A stretch of 64,000 bases of DNA from Niebla homalea (lineage: Eukaryota; Ascomycota; Lecanoromycetes; Lecanorales; Ramalinaceae), in assembly GCA_019925105.1 (NCBI GenBank), contig JAHGAU010000014.1, positions 248,001 to 312,000 of the forward strand, read 5' to 3'. Made by a program: the position numbers and the translations under genes. This document shows, in pieces, positions 12,462 to 22,935 of this stretch. A model generated the notes under the pieces. That model was given only the letters and a program-made list of their open reading frames with translations. It ran no database searches and was not told the origin of the DNA. Numbering within the stretch: position 1 is the stretch's first letter; each line of letters opens with the position of its first letter.

Positions 12462-12533
12462 CAGCCTGTGGCCAAATGGCAAGGCGCTTGACTACGAATC
12501 AAGAGATTGCAGGTTCGATCCCTGCCAGGATCG
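12462..12533 (+). tRNA. tRNA-Arg (ACG), acceptor stem imperfect
   Basis: A cloverleaf can be drawn. D arm: GCC/GGC stem at 12471-12473 and 12483-12485. Anticodon arm: CTTGA-CTACGAA-TCAAG at 12487-12503, giving anticodon ACG. T arm: GCAGG-TTCGATC-CCTGC at 12509-12525. There is no intron. The 3' acceptor strand CAGGATC (12526-12532) pairs at only five of seven positions with CAGCCTG (12462-12468); positions 1 and 3 do not pair. A T5 run at 12539 fits a Pol III terminator. The body is intact, so this is either a working tRNA with a divergent acceptor stem or a recent pseudogene. Confidence 0.75.
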
Positions 12534-12538
12534 TCATC

Positions 12539-12543
12539 TTTTT
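12539..12543 (+). terminator. Pol III terminator (T5)
   Basis: Five T residues lie six bases after the tRNA 3' end, the usual Pol III stop signal. Confidence 0.7.
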
Positions 12544-14045
12544 GTAATTTTCGTCCCAGACGCATTAATTGATGTAAGTTCCATTTCGACGATGAGAAAA
12601 CGTTCATGATTTCGGCACAAGAATATGGTTTTTTTGGTTTTGATCCGACGCATCGGGTGTCGGAGAAGTATTGCTGCAAGAAAGTGGAAATTGCATCATA
12701 ACTCTTTCTGCACTCTCAATGTCAATGTATGCAGTGGCAAGTTCATCCTTGATGTTGATAAAATACCCATCCCTTGCTTGTTGTACTATAATCAAGTTTG
12801 GGACCATTTAAACACTCCCATACTATATCATCTCTACCTGCGTTGTAGATAGTACTCAAAACGCTCTTACGGGGTCACTTATATGGCTCCCTTTCCCGCA
12901 GCCATGTCGTATGTATCAGACTGCACTTGCAAGTTGTGGACGGAATGTCTAGAACAAGCGGGAAAAGTCTCCCGCCTGAACAATCAAGGCAACACAACTT
13001 CCTAGCAACTTGAGATAGCTGACTGCTGCCCGCCACCTCATCCAGGAATCAAGATTTTCATTGGGGCCATTGTCAGATTATGATATAGGTGGTGAATGCA
13101 GGCGGCTGCCCTGCTCAGATTGCAATCACTGAATGGAGCCATCATCTCGACAATTCAGACTCAGAGCTTAGAATTGATATGGCGGAAAATCGCTTTCCAT
13201 TGTAGTTGTATCTAGTGTCTGCTCGATGCAAGAAGCCGGTCGAAACAGTTCATGAAGGAGGATTATTGGGTGTGCGATACAGGGAGACTGACATTGGGCC
13301 GCCTGGAAATGGCCGTATATTGCTATGTAGCAAATACTGCTCTGGATGTTCCTAGTCCATTCTATACTTTAGTGGGTCTCATTGGGCTTCTGCTCTGGTC
13401 TTCACGACTTCGCTGCCAATGTATGTATCATAGCTAGCAGCTGTCAGGTTCATTTGAACCTTTCCACACGTAACAATAGTCCGACATCTCGAGCTTGGCG
13501 TCCTTGTTATCGAAGACAGCAAAGCTTCGGTAAAGTCTGACAATTTTAATCTGGCAACAGTAATGCATATCAGGAAATACTCTTCACAAAAGCGTATAAC
13601 GGTGGTAGATATTTCGTTCGAGCTCAAACTACTTGCGAATGCTAAATTCAGGAGGGCCATCCAGCATGTAAACGAAAGTTCCATGGACTTATGTGAGTAC
13701 GCTTCGATTGGATGGGCCACCATGATCCGTCCAGTAGTGGAGTATCTCGTGAAAGCTGCCATGTTCATATTCAATGTTTGCTTATTAGACTTTGGAAAGT
13801 ACATCAGAGAGCTATTATTGAATAGTTCACTGTGTCTACCACAACTTGGGACACCGGTAACCCAGTCCACGGAGCTTGGGACATATAAACCCTCTCCAAA
13901 TCCCCCCTTTTTTACCACTCTCGGTTTCATTCACACAAATCAAAATATTCTGGCTCTGCCTAGCATACAACTTCTCTCGCACATTTTTCCACTTGACCAG
14001 CCAGTGCAGCCTCAATAACCACGAAGCGTTTTGATCTACCAAGCC
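12544..14045. other. intergenic, no clear gene
   Basis: Two overlapping opposed frames (13379-13930 minus, 13563-14018 plus) are open for 150-180 codons but have no recognisable domains. One runs across the putative promoter of the next gene. I see no supported gene. Confidence 0.45.
13884..13889 (+). promoter_or_regulatory. TATA box of small secreted protein gene
   Basis: TATAAA lies about 160 bp upstream of the ATG at 14046 and is followed by CT-rich tracts, the usual core promoter layout of strongly expressed fungal genes. It is the main support that the short downstream frame is, or was, a real gene. Confidence 0.45.
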
Positions 14046-14216
14046 ATGGCCATCCTCGGCGCCCTCAGTCTTGCAACGGGTGCGGCGTTGCCTGTCGATG
14101 ATCACAAGACATTACTCGCCCGCGACACCTGTGTCGACGAATGCACCCACCAGTATGGCACCTGTCTCGCCAATAGCAAATCGGCGAGCTCAACGGTAAC
14201 CTCACTCGAATGGTAG
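14046..14216 (+). CDS. putative small secreted protein, possibly truncated
   Basis: The ATG at 14046 opens 56 residues: a hydrophobic start (MAILGALSLATGAALP) that fits a signal peptide, then a short region with three Cys (C-V-D-E-C-x6-C). An in-frame ATG 15 bases upstream is less likely because it puts extra polar residues before the hydrophobic core. A GTAACC donor-like site at 14196 would remove the final residues and could lead to a downstream exon (AG near 14246), but no convincing Cys-rich continuation is seen. A TATA box and CT-rich leader precede it. It is either a tiny effector-like protein or the surviving 5' end of a decayed gene. I do not recognise the family. Confidence 0.4.
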   Translation: MAILGALSLATGAALPVDDHKTLLARDTCVDECTHQYGTCLANSKSASSTVTSLEW

Positions 14217-14617
14217 AAGAGCCCCTGTCCTTGGAACGGCTTAGGTCAGTAAGCTCATTTCGGAAGTTATAGCCTTGTTATAGCCACTACTTGCGACGCA
14301 GCCTGTCGAGTGTAGGCCGGGTCCGGGAAGTAGGCAAAGGATTTACAGGCGAAGCGGGATCGGGTCCTGCGATCAAGATGGATATATTGCAAGCGGACAC
14401 ATAATGTAACTTAATGTGTCTGCTTGCGAGTGTATGTGCATTAAGAAGCAAGCAAAGTGTCTTTTGGCGCTTTTTCTCACGGCTATATAACAGTGCTGAG
14501 GCATGTTGATAGTCAGAGTATCCATGTATCGAGGCTTACACCATGATCATCGTGAATACAACATACATTTCCAATTGAATGAGGGCGTATCGTTCGCCAC
14601 ATGGAGCGATCCATTAT
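14217..14617. other. intergenic
   Basis: Nothing recognisable. It may hold decayed remnants of the preceding small gene. Confidence 0.4.
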
Positions 14618-14895
14618 TCATGAATTCATTGTAATGAGCGTGGAGCGTTGTGACCGCTTGCCTTGAGAGACCAAATCAAATCTTTTACCCCTCCGCACAA
14701 AGGTCTTCAAAGGCACAGCCAGCAATAACAGATCGTAACAAAAATCTTCATACGGCGGCCCCGTCGGTCCAACGGTGATCCCATAGGGTCCCATCTGATC
14801 TGGCCATGGCGCTAGCAGACCAGTGTAAGAAAGATTTGTCTTCGTGATCCAAGCAAACATAGATTCATCATCTTGTTGGAACTCAGATTAATTGC
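14618..14895 (-). pseudogene. fragment of a second HET-type gene
   Basis: On the minus strand, codons near 14890-14800 read DDESMFAWITKT then YTGLLAPWPD. This matches the intact HET gene 600 bp away, which reads DDESIFAWITKE then HTGMLAPWPD. Similarity fades after about 30 residues, and the upstream HET domain is missing. This is the remnant of a tandem duplicate in the same orientation, with only a piece of the middle/C-terminal region left. Confidence 0.7.
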
Positions 14896-14969
14896 AAATG
14901 CTGGATTTGGGATGGCCAACCAGCAGATAATCGAAGGTCCCGTGGGGCCATAGGATTAATAAAACTTTG

Positions 14970-16157
14970 CTAGCGTAAGTGAGAAATCTCCTCCTGGCGC
15001 ACGTATACCTTGATGCCGCCGTATTCAGACAAAAACTTTCCCTTCTCCATGACGAGCCTGTCAAAAAAATTGGTAGAAATGTATTGCGCCTTACGATACC
15101 AGCAGATACCCAGCCGTTCTAACATGATTATCACAGGTATCACACGCCCTGTGGTCATATGTACAGTAGAACAATTCAAGCGGAGGATCAAAATTCCTCC
15201 TTCTAGGTCATTGGGATATTCTATGGGTGAGCCATTGCTATGTTTGCCTGTGTAGCGGGCAGGAACGCCCATCTCAAGACCTTTGTTAGTCATCGCAAAA
15301 GGCGATCTTTCGTTCATCCCCAAGAAAGTGACATTACGGGAGTTTCTAAAGGCGTCTGGCCATGGCGCTAGCATACCAGTATGAGTAATCTTCTCCTCTT
15401 TCGTGATCCATGCAAAGATAGATTCGTCATCAGACTGCTTGACGATCTCAAGCTGGAGTCGATAGAAGGCTTTGCGGCCTTCACCATAAAGTAGTGGCAT
15501 GTTTACGTCAAACAGTCCAAGTAGCGAGTAAGCCATGTCTTCGACCCGACTTGTCTGCCTCCCCGAAGCCCAGCTCATTTTCTGGGCAACGCAAGCGCGG
15601 TGCCAGCGCCCGTATGATAGATGATAAGGCGTTATATTGGTAATGTCGGCTAGCAATGGTGTCATATCATGCTTCAAGCCTATTCGCCTCCAATCCTTAT
15701 CATAGAAGCAAATCGATCGAGGAGCCAAGAGTTCTTGCAATGTCCAGCCACGCGAAAACCAACTACTTCGTCCAAGCTCTTCGGCCTGGATTGGACTCCC
15801 GGAAGTTCGAATTCGATCAGACCAGGAAATGTCCGAGAGGTAGACATAGCAGCGGCCAGACTGGGCGTACCATTTGAACATGGAATTGATTGCTTCGGTG
15901 AGCTCAGCACTGCTGTCTTTATTTATGCAGCAAGTATCGACCCAGACCCAACGGAACATTTCACTCTTAGCTAATTTGCAAGTGGAACGTATTTTCTCCC
16001 ACCCTTTCCCCTTTCTTCCTTCCCCACCATTACTTTTACGCATTTCTTTGAAGGAAACCTCCTCGTCGCCCCATCTGTGCGATAGAATAGCATAAGTCGG
16101 GATATCGGAATCGTAGAACTCTTCAAAGTGAAGATCATATGCGTTGATCAGACGCAT
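14970..16157 (-). CDS. HET-domain protein (heterokaryon incompatibility type)
   Basis: A single open frame of 395 residues starts at 16157. The HET domain is at the N-terminus: I-P-T-Y-A-I-L-S-H-R-W-G near residues 19-30, then VWVDTCCINKDSSAELTEAI near residues 70-90 and RCYVYLSDI. It continues with SSWFSRGWTLQELLAPRSI and the usual SRVEDMAYSLLGLFDVNMPLLYGEG block. HET domains trigger programmed cell death when incompatible fungal cells fuse, and are related to TIR domains by fold. No NACHT, ankyrin or WD repeats follow, so this is the short HET-only class. A broken relative lies just downstream (14618-14895). Its partner and allelic specificity are unknown. Confidence 0.93.
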   Translation of the reverse strand: MRLINAYDLHFEEFYDSDIPTYAILSHRWGDEEVSFKEMRKSNGGEGRKGKGWEKIRSTCKLAKSEMFRWVWVDTCCINKDSSAELTEAINSMFKWYAQSGRCYVYLSDISWSDRIRTSGSPIQAEELGRSSWFSRGWTLQELLAPRSICFYDKDWRRIGLKHDMTPLLADITNITPYHLSYGRWHRACVAQKMSWASGRQTSRVEDMAYSLLGLFDVNMPLLYGEGRKAFYRLQLEIVKQSDDESIFAWITKEEKITHTGMLAPWPDAFRNSRNVTFLGMNERSPFAMTNKGLEMGVPARYTGKHSNGSPIEYPNDLEGGILILRLNCSTVHMTTGRVIPVIIMLERLGICWYRKAQYISTNFFDRLVMEKGKFLSEYGGIKVYVRQEEISHLR

Positions 16158-16625
16158 TGTTGGAAGAAGCAGAAATGCTCGATATCGGAAACGTGAAAGC
16201 TAAATGCCAGGACACGCAAAGTGCATTGCTGAATGATGAATGATTCTCAAACGTGCTTCTCACACATCCGTAAAGCCGTATCTCATTTGGACATCGGAGG
16301 TCTTAAAGGTGTTTCAGTAAGTACAGTAAATAAGGCAGAATATAGCAGCCTGGATCGATCGACGTTTAATCCGCTCGATGTCGGAGTTGAACAGGGTCGT
16401 ATGAAGCTGGAGAAGGTGGGATCAGTAGCTTGGGACGGTCCCTGTCGGACTTGCCTCTGCCTTGATCTCGACAATACTCTTAGCCTTGTTGAAGATATGG
16501 TCAAGAATCATCACCCCATACCTGTTATTGTAATGTGCTGATAAAGCATCAGCAGTACGGATGTAAAATCACACCGCCTCGCCGCCGCCAAGAACCTTCC
16601 GCCCCAACTTTCTCCTCGGCCAAAA
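16158..16625. other. divergent promoter region between HET gene and RIB1
   Basis: No gene is supported; this is the shared upstream region of two divergent genes. Confidence 0.5.
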
Positions 16626-17819
16626 ATGACGCATTCCCTTTTCTTCCAGCTGAATCTCATTAATCATTCCGTTTCACCCACAGCCCACGATGAGAAGCCT
16701 GGCTTGACCAGCGCAATGCCCAAACTGCCCTCTCATCACTCGCCCATCTACTCGCCTCGCCCTCAACATTCCAAGCTCATCTCAGACCTCAATCTCAACC
16801 ATGTCAGCAATACCGCGACATCGGCGGCACCGCCCCCAACCCTCATCAGTCCAGCCTTCACCCCACCGTCTACTCCTGGCACAGACACCCCATCCTCAAA
16901 GCTAAAGAATGGCCAGTCTGTGGCCCCACCCACGAGCGAACCGACGCCTCAAGCTCCGTCCCCCCAGTTGTTGGAAAAGCTGCCCGAGGTCAATTGCGTT
17001 GTGCGAGCACGAATACCAACAGTGACGGGTGCGGAAATGTTCTTACACTTATATCACAACGATGTCGACGGTAAGGAGCATTTGGCCATCGTCTTCGGCT
17101 CAAATATCCGATCGCGCTCCCTGGACGCGCCACGACCTGGCGAAAGTGAACTGGATCGCATGATTCGTGGAGCTTACGTGGGGAGATTACACCCCGGCAG
17201 ACTATCCAGTCGCCATGATGCGACCTTGTCAGAATTGCGACCCCCATCTTCTGCCAGCAGTACATCTCCGACTGCACCCGCTGCACATGTAAATGAGCAG
17301 GAGCAAGTCCCAGCGCCCTTGGTCAGAATACATTCTGAGTGCTACACTGGCGAGACGGCTTGGTCGGCGCGCTGCGACTGCGGCGAACAGCTAGACGAAG
17401 CGGCGCGCTTGATGTCGCTTCCCGAGTGTGCTGGCGGCGTCATTGTATACCTGCGACAAGAAGGGCGCGGCATCGGGCTCGGAGAGAAGCTGAAAGCATA
17501 TAACCTGCAAGATCTTGGGAATGATACGGTAGAGGCGAATCTATTACTGAGGCATCCCGCAGATGCGCGGAGCTACGGGCTGGCTACCGCAATGCTGCTG
17601 GACTTGGGGATGGGTGGAGAGCACGGCATCAGGCTGTTAACGAACAATCCAGATAAGGTGAGGGCGGTGGAAGGGCCAAACAGGGAGGTCAGTGTCAAGG
17701 AGAGGGTAGCAATGGTGCCATTGGCGTGGAAGTCGGGCGGGAAGAGGGGTATACATAGTGAGGAGATTGAAGGATATCTGCGGACGAAGATTGGAAAGAT
17801 GGGCCATATGCTCGAATGA
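16626..17819 (+). CDS. RIB1: GTP cyclohydrolase II
   Basis: An intronless frame of 397 residues. The enzyme opens GTP to 2,5-diamino-6-ribosylamino-4(3H)-pyrimidinone 5'-phosphate, the first step of riboflavin synthesis. The zinc site appears as [14 protein letters not shown] (C-x10-C-x-C, about residues 239-252). The substrate loop reads [18 protein letters not shown] (about 275-292), followed by NTPDK-like LLTNNPDK near the end. The first 110 residues are Pro/Ser-rich and poorly constrained, as is usual in fungal forms. An in-frame Met at 16713 ([14 protein letters not shown]) could be the true start, and an AG at the end of CACCCACAG (about 16683) could hint at an upstream intron. A second low-complexity insert lies near 17230-17310. 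The protein is cytosolic. Confidence 0.95.
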   Translation: MTHSLFFQLNLINHSVSPTAHDEKPGLTSAMPKLPSHHSPIYSPRPQHSKLISDLNLNHVSNTATSAAPPPTLISPAFTPPSTPGTDTPSSKLKNGQSVAPPTSEPTPQAPSPQLLEKLPEVNCVVRARIPTVTGAEMFLHLYHNDVDGKEHLAIVFGSNIRSRSLDAPRPGESELDRMIRGAYVGRLHPGRLSSRHDATLSELRPPSSASSTSPTAPAAHVNEQEQVPAPLVRIHSECYTGETAWSARCDCGEQLDEAARLMSLPECAGGVIVYLRQEGRGIGLGEKLKAYNLQDLGNDTVEANLLLRHPADARSYGLATAMLLDLGMGGEHGIRLLTNNPDKVRAVEGPNREVSVKERVAMVPLAWKSGGKRGIHSEEIEGYLRTKIGKMGHMLE

Positions 17820-18291
17820 TTGAACAAGCGGTGTTGGACTGTCATAGCGATGGCGTTGGGGAGATACTACTGTATGTACAATCAAGACTTATAGATACAC
17901 CATATAGGCAGTCAAAAGACAAAAACTGTAGATACGGCCGTGAAAGGCATTCCACGCCCAGATGATCAAGTTTCATAGGAGGCACTGAGTTAATTTATTG
18001 AGTCATTGAGTCTCCTTTCCATGCAATGAAAGATCAAAGTCAAACCGGATATATGATAATGAAAAGGAGTGAAAATGCCGACTGGCTAGCGACGACGCCA
18101 ATCGTTAGCGTTCTGCTCTACTCAGTGAAACTTGCATCGCTCCATCTCCATGAGTCAGAAAGCAGCAATGAGATCCGGCAACCCGCAGGTACAACCCCAA
18201 AATAATGTTCCGATCGACGGATTCTTGAAGCAAGGGAGCAAGAAAAGGCGCAAGAATAATGCAAGCGTTTATCAGCTCGGAAGCCAATTAA
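17820..18291. other. intergenic
   Basis: No gene is supported. It contains the 3' region of RIB1 and the promoter of the bZIP gene. Confidence 0.5.
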
Positions 18292-20337
18292 ATGGAGTCT
18301 CGGCCGTACGTGGGCCAACAGATTGCCAGTATAAATAATCCTTTCCCCTCTTCTTCCACTCTGCCTCCAGCCCCTTCTTTGGCTGTCCAACAGCAATTTC
18401 CTTTACAACAGCAGCAGCAGCAGCAGCATCCTATCGTGGGAGCACAAACTAGTGTTCAATCTAACCCCATCTCCCCAAATCCCAATGCGCCAACAAATGG
18501 CACCAAGAAGCGAAGAATTTCCAATGCCGGATCTCGAGGTGTTGCCAATCTCACACCAGAGCAGCTGGCCAAGAAGAGAGCCAATGATCGAGAAGCCCAG
18601 CGTGCGATACGGGAGAGGACCAAGGGACAGATTGAGAATTTGGAGAAGAAGATCCAGGAATTGACCGCACAGAAGCCTTATCTGGAGCTTCAAATGGTCA
18701 TTCGGCAAAAGGAGAAAGTGGAGGCTGAGAATGAGGATATCAAGAGGAGGTTATTGAGCGTACAGAGTCTGATACAACCTTGCATTGCCACTTCAGTGAA
18801 TGGTATTCTAACCCTGCCAGGAGTCCCTATTCACCTATCCATCTATTCAAGCTCAGGGATACTGATTCTTCAACCCAGATGCAACCCCTCCATCACATCT
18901 CCCAACGCCAAATCCTCCTCCTCTCCACACTGCAAATGACCCGCGATCGTCATTGATACAGCCATTCCCTCTCCCAAACGCCCCTTACGGCGATATCCCA
19001 TCAATGCGAAGCTCTGCCTCCAATGCTTCCTTCATCGCCTCTCCTCCCATACAGAAACAAGGAGTACCTATCCCCCCATCAAACTTTCCTTCAACGCCTG
19101 GAGCCTTCTCACCCGCAAACACCTCCAACAATTCACGCCATGGAAGCGGGCAAAGCCTGACCAGTCACAGGCCTCCAGACGACAAGCTCGCCTTGGAATA
19201 CCTCATGCAGAGCCGGCACAACAGTGGCGACAGCGATCAACTGGGGCCAAGACGTGGCAGGGCAATCTCCAATTCCAGCGCGATCCTGCCCATGGACACG
19301 GTGAATGCTTGCACGTACGCAAACGGCATTCTCGACGTCCAAGGCAATCCGTTGCCCGTCTGCGCCCTCCCCATACGGAATACGCCGCCGACGTGCCCCC
19401 TCGATGGTCTCCTGCTTGACTTCCTTGCCGACCAGAGAAAACAGGCGATTAATGGTATAACGCCGCAAGAGTTGATGGGTCCACGTTACCCCAGCTTTCT
19501 CTCCCTCGTCAACCCGCAACGCAATCAATATTCACACCCCCTATCAAAAGTCTTTGTCGATATGATAGTCACCTTCCCCGACATCTCTACTCTACCGGAC
19601 CAGGTTGCTATACTGTAAGCCACCCCTGCCCCTTACTGCCCCCGTGTCATCTTAGTCTTGCACAATCTGCCCTCTTTCGCATCCGATTCTGGCCATATCC
19701 ACTCCCTTAACCCCATACGCCAGCCTTTACTGCTCCCTCCATTCCACCCCATTCTCCCCCATCCGCTCCTATCCCACCCCAAACGCCCCTGCCCTGTCTA
19801 CACAACCCCCCCCAATCTCATCCTCTCCTCAAAAAACAAAAAACCCAGCTAAGATCTCCCACGAACCAACCAACCAGCTACATCATGTTCCTCATAATGC
19901 GCTACTCCATCGCCCCCACCCCAGAAACCTACGACCGGCTCCCCCACTGGGCGACCCCGCGCCCGTCCCAGCTCTTCCACCCACACCCCTGCTGGATCGA
20001 CTACCTGCCCTTCCCCCGCATGCGCGACCGGCTCATCACGCGCGCCTACCCGCCCATCCCCTTCGACGAGTTCTTCGTCCCCTACACCACCACCGTGAGC
20101 CTGAACTGGCCCCGCGGCGAGGAAGGGGTGCTGGTGCCCATGGCCGGCGCCGGCGGCGGGGATGGCGAGTTGGGCCTGAGCGCCGAGTTCGAGGAGCATC
20201 TGCGGGATCTGGGGAATTGGACGCTGGGGCCCGCGTTTGGGAAGGCGCATCCGAGATTGGCGGGCACGTTCAAGGTGAGGGGGGGGGAGGGGAAGTCGAA
20301 GGGGAAGGGGAGGGGGAGGGGGAGGAGGTCGTCGTGA
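18292..20337 (+). CDS. bZIP transcription factor with DUF3425-like C-terminus
   Basis: Model: exons 18292-18802, 18879-19614 and 19878-20337, about 568 residues. The second intron is firm (GTAAGC...AACCAG) because it joins V-A-I-L to Y-I-M-F-L-I-M-R in frame. The first intron's donor is uncertain (18803 preferred, 18767 possible). A Gln-rich run (7 Q) precedes the basic region KKRANDREAQRAIRERTK, followed by a short leucine zipper (I-x6-I-x6-L spacing). The C-terminus holds the block found in many Pezizomycotina bZIPs: PLDGLLLDFLADQRKQ, then PTPETYDRLPHWATPRPSQL and HPCWIDYLPFPRMRDRLI. Such factors are nuclear and often act in stress or secondary metabolism. The target is unknown. The extreme C-terminus is a Gly/Lys/Arg tail in a G-rich tract and might be altered by a GTGAGG splice site at 20275. 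Confidence 0.87.
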
Positions 20338-21656
20338 TGGGGCTTGGTGGGTGGGTGGGTGGGTGAAAGGGGGGAGGATGAATGTTTTGGGACTGGCCGG
20401 GTAGGGGTCAAAGGTGGCCGTGGGCATGTGCTGCGTTTTTTCTCTCCCCTTCTTTTCTCTGTATATGTTCTGGGTGGGTGCGATATGGGAAGGAGGCAGC
20501 GCATCGCAACATTTCTCCGGAGTTTTCAAGCTCCGTTGGAGGGTTTTCTGTGGTATTGGTTATAACGATTGCGTGTACATCTATCCACTTATATCTATAC
20601 ATATATATACCTAGGAACAGGAAATTCCACCCAAGAACCTCTTCTTGCTTTTTATCGATGTTCCCCCGCGGGCGTCTTGACTCCATCGGCCAGGAGACGC
20701 GACCATGATCAGCTCCCTCATGACCACAAACTACTCGATCCATGAATCCCCCACCAACAGAGCCATCCTCTGCCTTTCTCCCTTGAATCGAAGACAGATC
20801 GAGGGTTCTACACATGTCAATCCCAACATATCCTCACGCACATCGTATACCCAGCTACACTAGAAGCGGTTGCAGGCATCCATGGAGCCCCCCAGCTCTC
20901 CACTCCAGAACCCTATTGTCTTTTTGGGCAGCCATGGAGGGACGTGGACGGAAGGTATGCCCTCAGTATGTCGTTGTTGGCGCAAATCTTTAATGTTCGT
21001 GGTCTCCACCCAATACGAACCCGTTCCTCTGGGTAACAGGAATGCTATGCAGTTGGTAATGGGGGAACACATGCATTCATGTGCGGTAAACGCGAGGAAG
21101 GTGTAGTGGTCACTCGGTACTGAGGCCGTACGAGATGGTATGATGGCCGCGCAGTCACTCAGGGAGAAGGTACCAGGTTACAGATGTTACTTTTTCAGTG
21201 TGTCATCCAGCTGGTGGCAGGCATCTGCTCTGTGCAGCGTTTCTCCTCGAAGCAGTGTCTCTACTCGAAGCGAGCCAGTTCTTGTTCTGCAGACCACAAA
21301 GGAATGCAAGCATGAAGGGTGTCCTGTTCATAGATGCGATAGCAGTCCGCGGCACAAAGGCTGTCACTTAAAGTCGGGCCATTCGCTGGTCTACGGCTCT
21401 GGAGCTGGGTGGGGTGGGGAAAAGGTGGAAGGATGTTGCTCTTCTGTTTGTAATCCTGTCGTCGCGTCTGGAAAGACCAGATCCGAAGCCGGTTTGGATA
21501 TGTCAGGTTGGGATAAAGTGCTTGGTATGACCGTACCTGCCCTAATGCCCTTCCTGTAGTGATGCATCACCTGCTATAGCTTCGTTTTGCGATGTTTCCG
21601 TTCGATGATGAACTATTTCTGCACACTGTTTGATCAGCGTTTGGATATTCTTGATG
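20338..21656. other. 1.3-kb stretch without a clear gene
   Basis: Small frames on both strands have no recognisable domains. The right half may contain decayed sequence downstream of the patatin gene. Confidence 0.45.
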
Positions 21657-22737
21657 TCAAGATATTTGAGTGTGCCGAGTCAAGGCATCCAGCAACTTGT
21701 AATCTGCCAGGCCGATTTCGTCGTCTTCTGTGCTCGGGTTGAAACGAAAATATGGAACGCCATCCACCTGACACTGCTCTCTAGCTCTTTCGTGATTGTT
21801 ATTGACATTGGTGACGTTCTTCAAGTCTTGCTCACCCTTTCTCAACAGCGATTGTGGATTTGGACGGCTTGCGCTCGCTAAATCCAGTGGCCAAGCTGAT
21901 GACACAATTCACCGGCCGCCGATGGAAGAGCCGTGATCGTTCGGCCAACACTTCTAAGACAGGGTTGTTATTTGCAAGACCGCCGTCCCAGATTTTGACG
22001 CCTTCAACAACGGCCGTGGGAAAGCAGAAGGGTGCTGCAGACGTTGCGCGTGCAGCTTCCCAGATCTTGCAATTTGCAAAAGGGGCGCGGTTTCTCGTCA
22101 GGGTTCGGGTAAGCTCGAAAACGTACTGCGCTATTGTCATCTTTCTTCAGTGCGCAGACAAATCTGAGATAGAAGATCACAAGTATGCCGGCAAGCCCCA
22201 GAGGAACGAGATGTGTGTGAAAAGAGTTGTCACGGATCGTTTGTCATGGAAGGAGAAGGGAAGATTTTCGGCGAGAGGCGTCGGTACTCGACAATGGCAC
22301 TCTGAATATCCGTGCGCTGGTAGGAAGATCAGCACATGACATCAAGAAACATTTAGATATTGCCTAATGGCATGTGTTCCGTGTCTGGACTTACCAGTCT
22401 GAAAAGCATGATGCATATCAATCTAGAGTGTACCAACATTAGTCTTGTGGAGACAGCTAGGAAGGGTTATGGGTATGTAGAATTACCCTCCAGTGCTGGT
22501 GCCACCAGCCAGATCGAAGTAATTGGCGGGAATCCTGAGTTTGTTAGCTGTTCTAGGGTCTGCAGCTCCCTCAATCCTCGCAATTTCCTGCATGAGCTTG
22601 TCGAGTATGAGAAGGCTTGCTAGACCACGGACACCCCCCCCATCTTGCTTCCGTTAGCTTAATAGGATCCCGGGGGACACTGCTTGCTAACCAATACTTA
22701 GCAACCTGATACCATCAGTCACTTGCTCCGATTTCAT
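21657..22737 (-). pseudogene. patatin-like phospholipase with a 1-nt frameshift
   Basis: Six exons can be joined: 22737-22692, 22643-22487, 22422-22395, 22316-22234, 22163-21836 and 21780-21657. The start reads MKSEQVTDGIRLLSIDGGGV, then R-G-L-A-S-L-L-I-L. The nucleophile motif G-T-S-T-G (in FDLAGGTSTGG), the CKIWEAARATSAAP block and the catalytic Asp in DGGLANNNP are all present. In exon 5 the frame slips by one base at an A-run (22091-22093). Counting one A fewer restores the frame and also the exact intron phase at 21836, giving about 254 residues. Patatin-like enzymes hydrolyse phospholipid acyl chains and occur as N-terminal effector domains of fungal NLRs or alone. Here no NTPase follows. 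A sequencing error in the A-run would make this an intact gene. Confidence 0.82.
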
Positions 22738-22935
22738 AGGTGTAGACGCAGGTGACGCTATCAGATCTTGTGCAAGTAGCCAGCGCCGAACGTGCGTCAT
22801 GACGGTAATAAACAATGGATGGTTACTGTGTAAAACGTTTCCCCAAACTGGTTCCTTTTGCCTAACGATGAATTGTTCATCGCGGCCTTTTCGCCTGACA
22901 TCTGGAGGAAAGGTTGCAGGAGCACCAGCAGGAAG

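Noticed and set aside
13379..14018. Opposed frames of 183 and 151 codons
   Set aside because: They overlap each other, have no recognisable domain, and the minus one covers the TATA box of the downstream gene.
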